A stretch of 64,000 nt of DNA from Ariolimax columbianus (lineage: Eukaryota; Mollusca; Gastropoda; Stylommatophora; Arionidae): NCBI GenBank assembly GCA_036924085.1, contig JAVGWX010000014.1:33795936-33859935 (forward strand), in the 5' to 3' direction. The notes under the pieces were generated by a model. It did no database searches. It saw only the letters and a list, made by a program, of their open reading frames with translations, and had not been told where the DNA came from. A program made the translations under genes and the position numbers. Numbering within the stretch: position 1 is the stretch's first letter; every line of letters begins with the position of its first letter. Below, piece after piece: positions 63,101-64,000 of the stretch.

Positions 63101-64000
63101 TTATTAAATAAGGACTTCCAAAATGTTACATGATTAAATAAGGACTTCCAAAATGTTACATGATTAAATAAAGACTTCCAAAATGTTACATGATTAAATA
63201 AGGACTTCCAAAATGTTACAGGATTAAATAAGGACTTCCAAAATGTTACATGATTAAATAAAGACTTCCAAAATGTTACATGATTAAATATGGACTTCCA
63301 AAATATTACATAATTAAATAAAGTCTTCCAAAATGTTACATGATTAAGTAAGGACTTCCAAAATGTTACATGATTAAATAAGGACTTCCAAAATGTTACA
63401 TGATTAAATAAAGACTTCCAAAATGTTACATGATTAAATAAAGACTTCCAAAATGTTACATGATTAAATAAGGACTTCCAAAATGTTACATGATTAAATA
63501 AGGACTTCCAAAATGTTACATGATTAAATAAAGACTTCCAAAATGTTACATGATTAAATAAAGACTTCCAAAATGTTACATGATTAAATAAGGACTTCCA
63601 AAATGTTACATGATTAAATAACGACTTCCAAAATGTTACATGATTAAATAAAGACTTCCAAAATGTTACATGACTAAATAAAAACTTCCAAAATGTTTCA
63701 TGATTAAATAAGGACTTCCAAAATGTTACATGATTAAATAAAGACTTCCAAAATGTTACATGATTAAATAAAGACTTCCAAAATGTTACATGATTAAATG
63801 AGGACTTCCAAAATGTTACATGATTAAATAAGGACTTCCAAAATGTTACATGATTAAATAAAGACTTCCAAAATGTTACATGATTAAATAAGGACTTCCA
63901 AAATGTTACATGATTAAATAAGGACTTCCAAAATGTTACATGATTAAATAAAGACTTCCAAAATGTTACATGATTAAATAAGGACTTCCAAAATGTTACA
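60186..64000. repeat. 30-bp satellite, at least 127 units, runs off the window
   Basis: Unit AAATGTTACATGATTAAATA plus AGGACTTCCA (or AAGACTTCCA). Apart from point changes every unit from 60241 on is exactly 30 bp. Rare variants recur 1,710 bp apart (57 units): TAATTAAATAAAGTC at 61601 and 63311, GGATTAAATA at 61511 and 63221, and TTATTAAATA at 61391 and 63101. Others recur 1,890 bp apart (CGGACTTCCA at 61161 and 63051). The open minus-strand frame at 60388-61290 is an artefact. Confidence 0.97.

Overview
The window looks like eukaryotic, animal nuclear DNA. It is AT-leaning and gene-poor, and packed with non-LTR retrotransposon debris (I-type with RNase H, CR1-type, RTE-type and other EN-RT elements), SINEs, mariner and hAT transposons and long minisatellites. 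One very large C2H2 zinc-finger gene is present. A lophotrochozoan, most plausibly a gastropod mollusc, fits the mix of elements; that is inference from familiarity and nothing in the window proves it. No bacterial operons, rRNA genes or CRISPR arrays were seen.

Layout. 0-4.4 kb: short tandem arrays and copies of a SINE here called R1 (one full-length copy with a 13-bp target-site duplication, TSD). 4.4-9.0 kb: a near full-length, dead I-type LINE on the minus strand. 9.0-10.3 kb: two minisatellites. 10.5-12.6 kb: a CR1-type LINE split by a 1,257-bp mariner. 13-16.1 kb: old LINE relics and a second SINE (R2). 16.1-23 kb: one EN-RT LINE on the minus strand whose ORF has been expanded by two tandem arrays, one of them about 128 copies of a 36-bp unit. 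24-26.9 kb: a CR1 copy split by a young 5'-truncated I-type LINE with a perfect 12-bp TSD and an open frame of about 600 codons. 29.07-36.56 kb: a single open frame of 2,497 codons encoding 46 zinc fingers in three blocks, with three in-frame coding minisatellites. 38-41.5 kb: CR1, SINEs and an hAT derivative. 42.2-44.7 kb: a 32-bp array split by a probable solo LTR. 44.8-57 kb: LINE and SINE copies (two more with clean TSDs) and several minisatellites. 57.8-60.2 kb: RTE-type and other LINE ends. 60.2-64 kb: a 30-bp satellite running off the end of the window.

Host genes: only the zinc-finger gene is convincing. Two minus-strand exon candidates (59392-59611 and 53176-53442) have good splice signals and matching phase and may belong to one unrecognised gene.

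Main observation: many of the tandem arrays did not arise in neutral spacer. They grew from sequence inside transposable elements: from RT codons (two arrays), from a LINE 3' end, and from inside R1 and R2. The zinc-finger gene shows the same behaviour within its own coding region. The locus reads as a series of independent minisatellite births templated on identifiable parent sequences.
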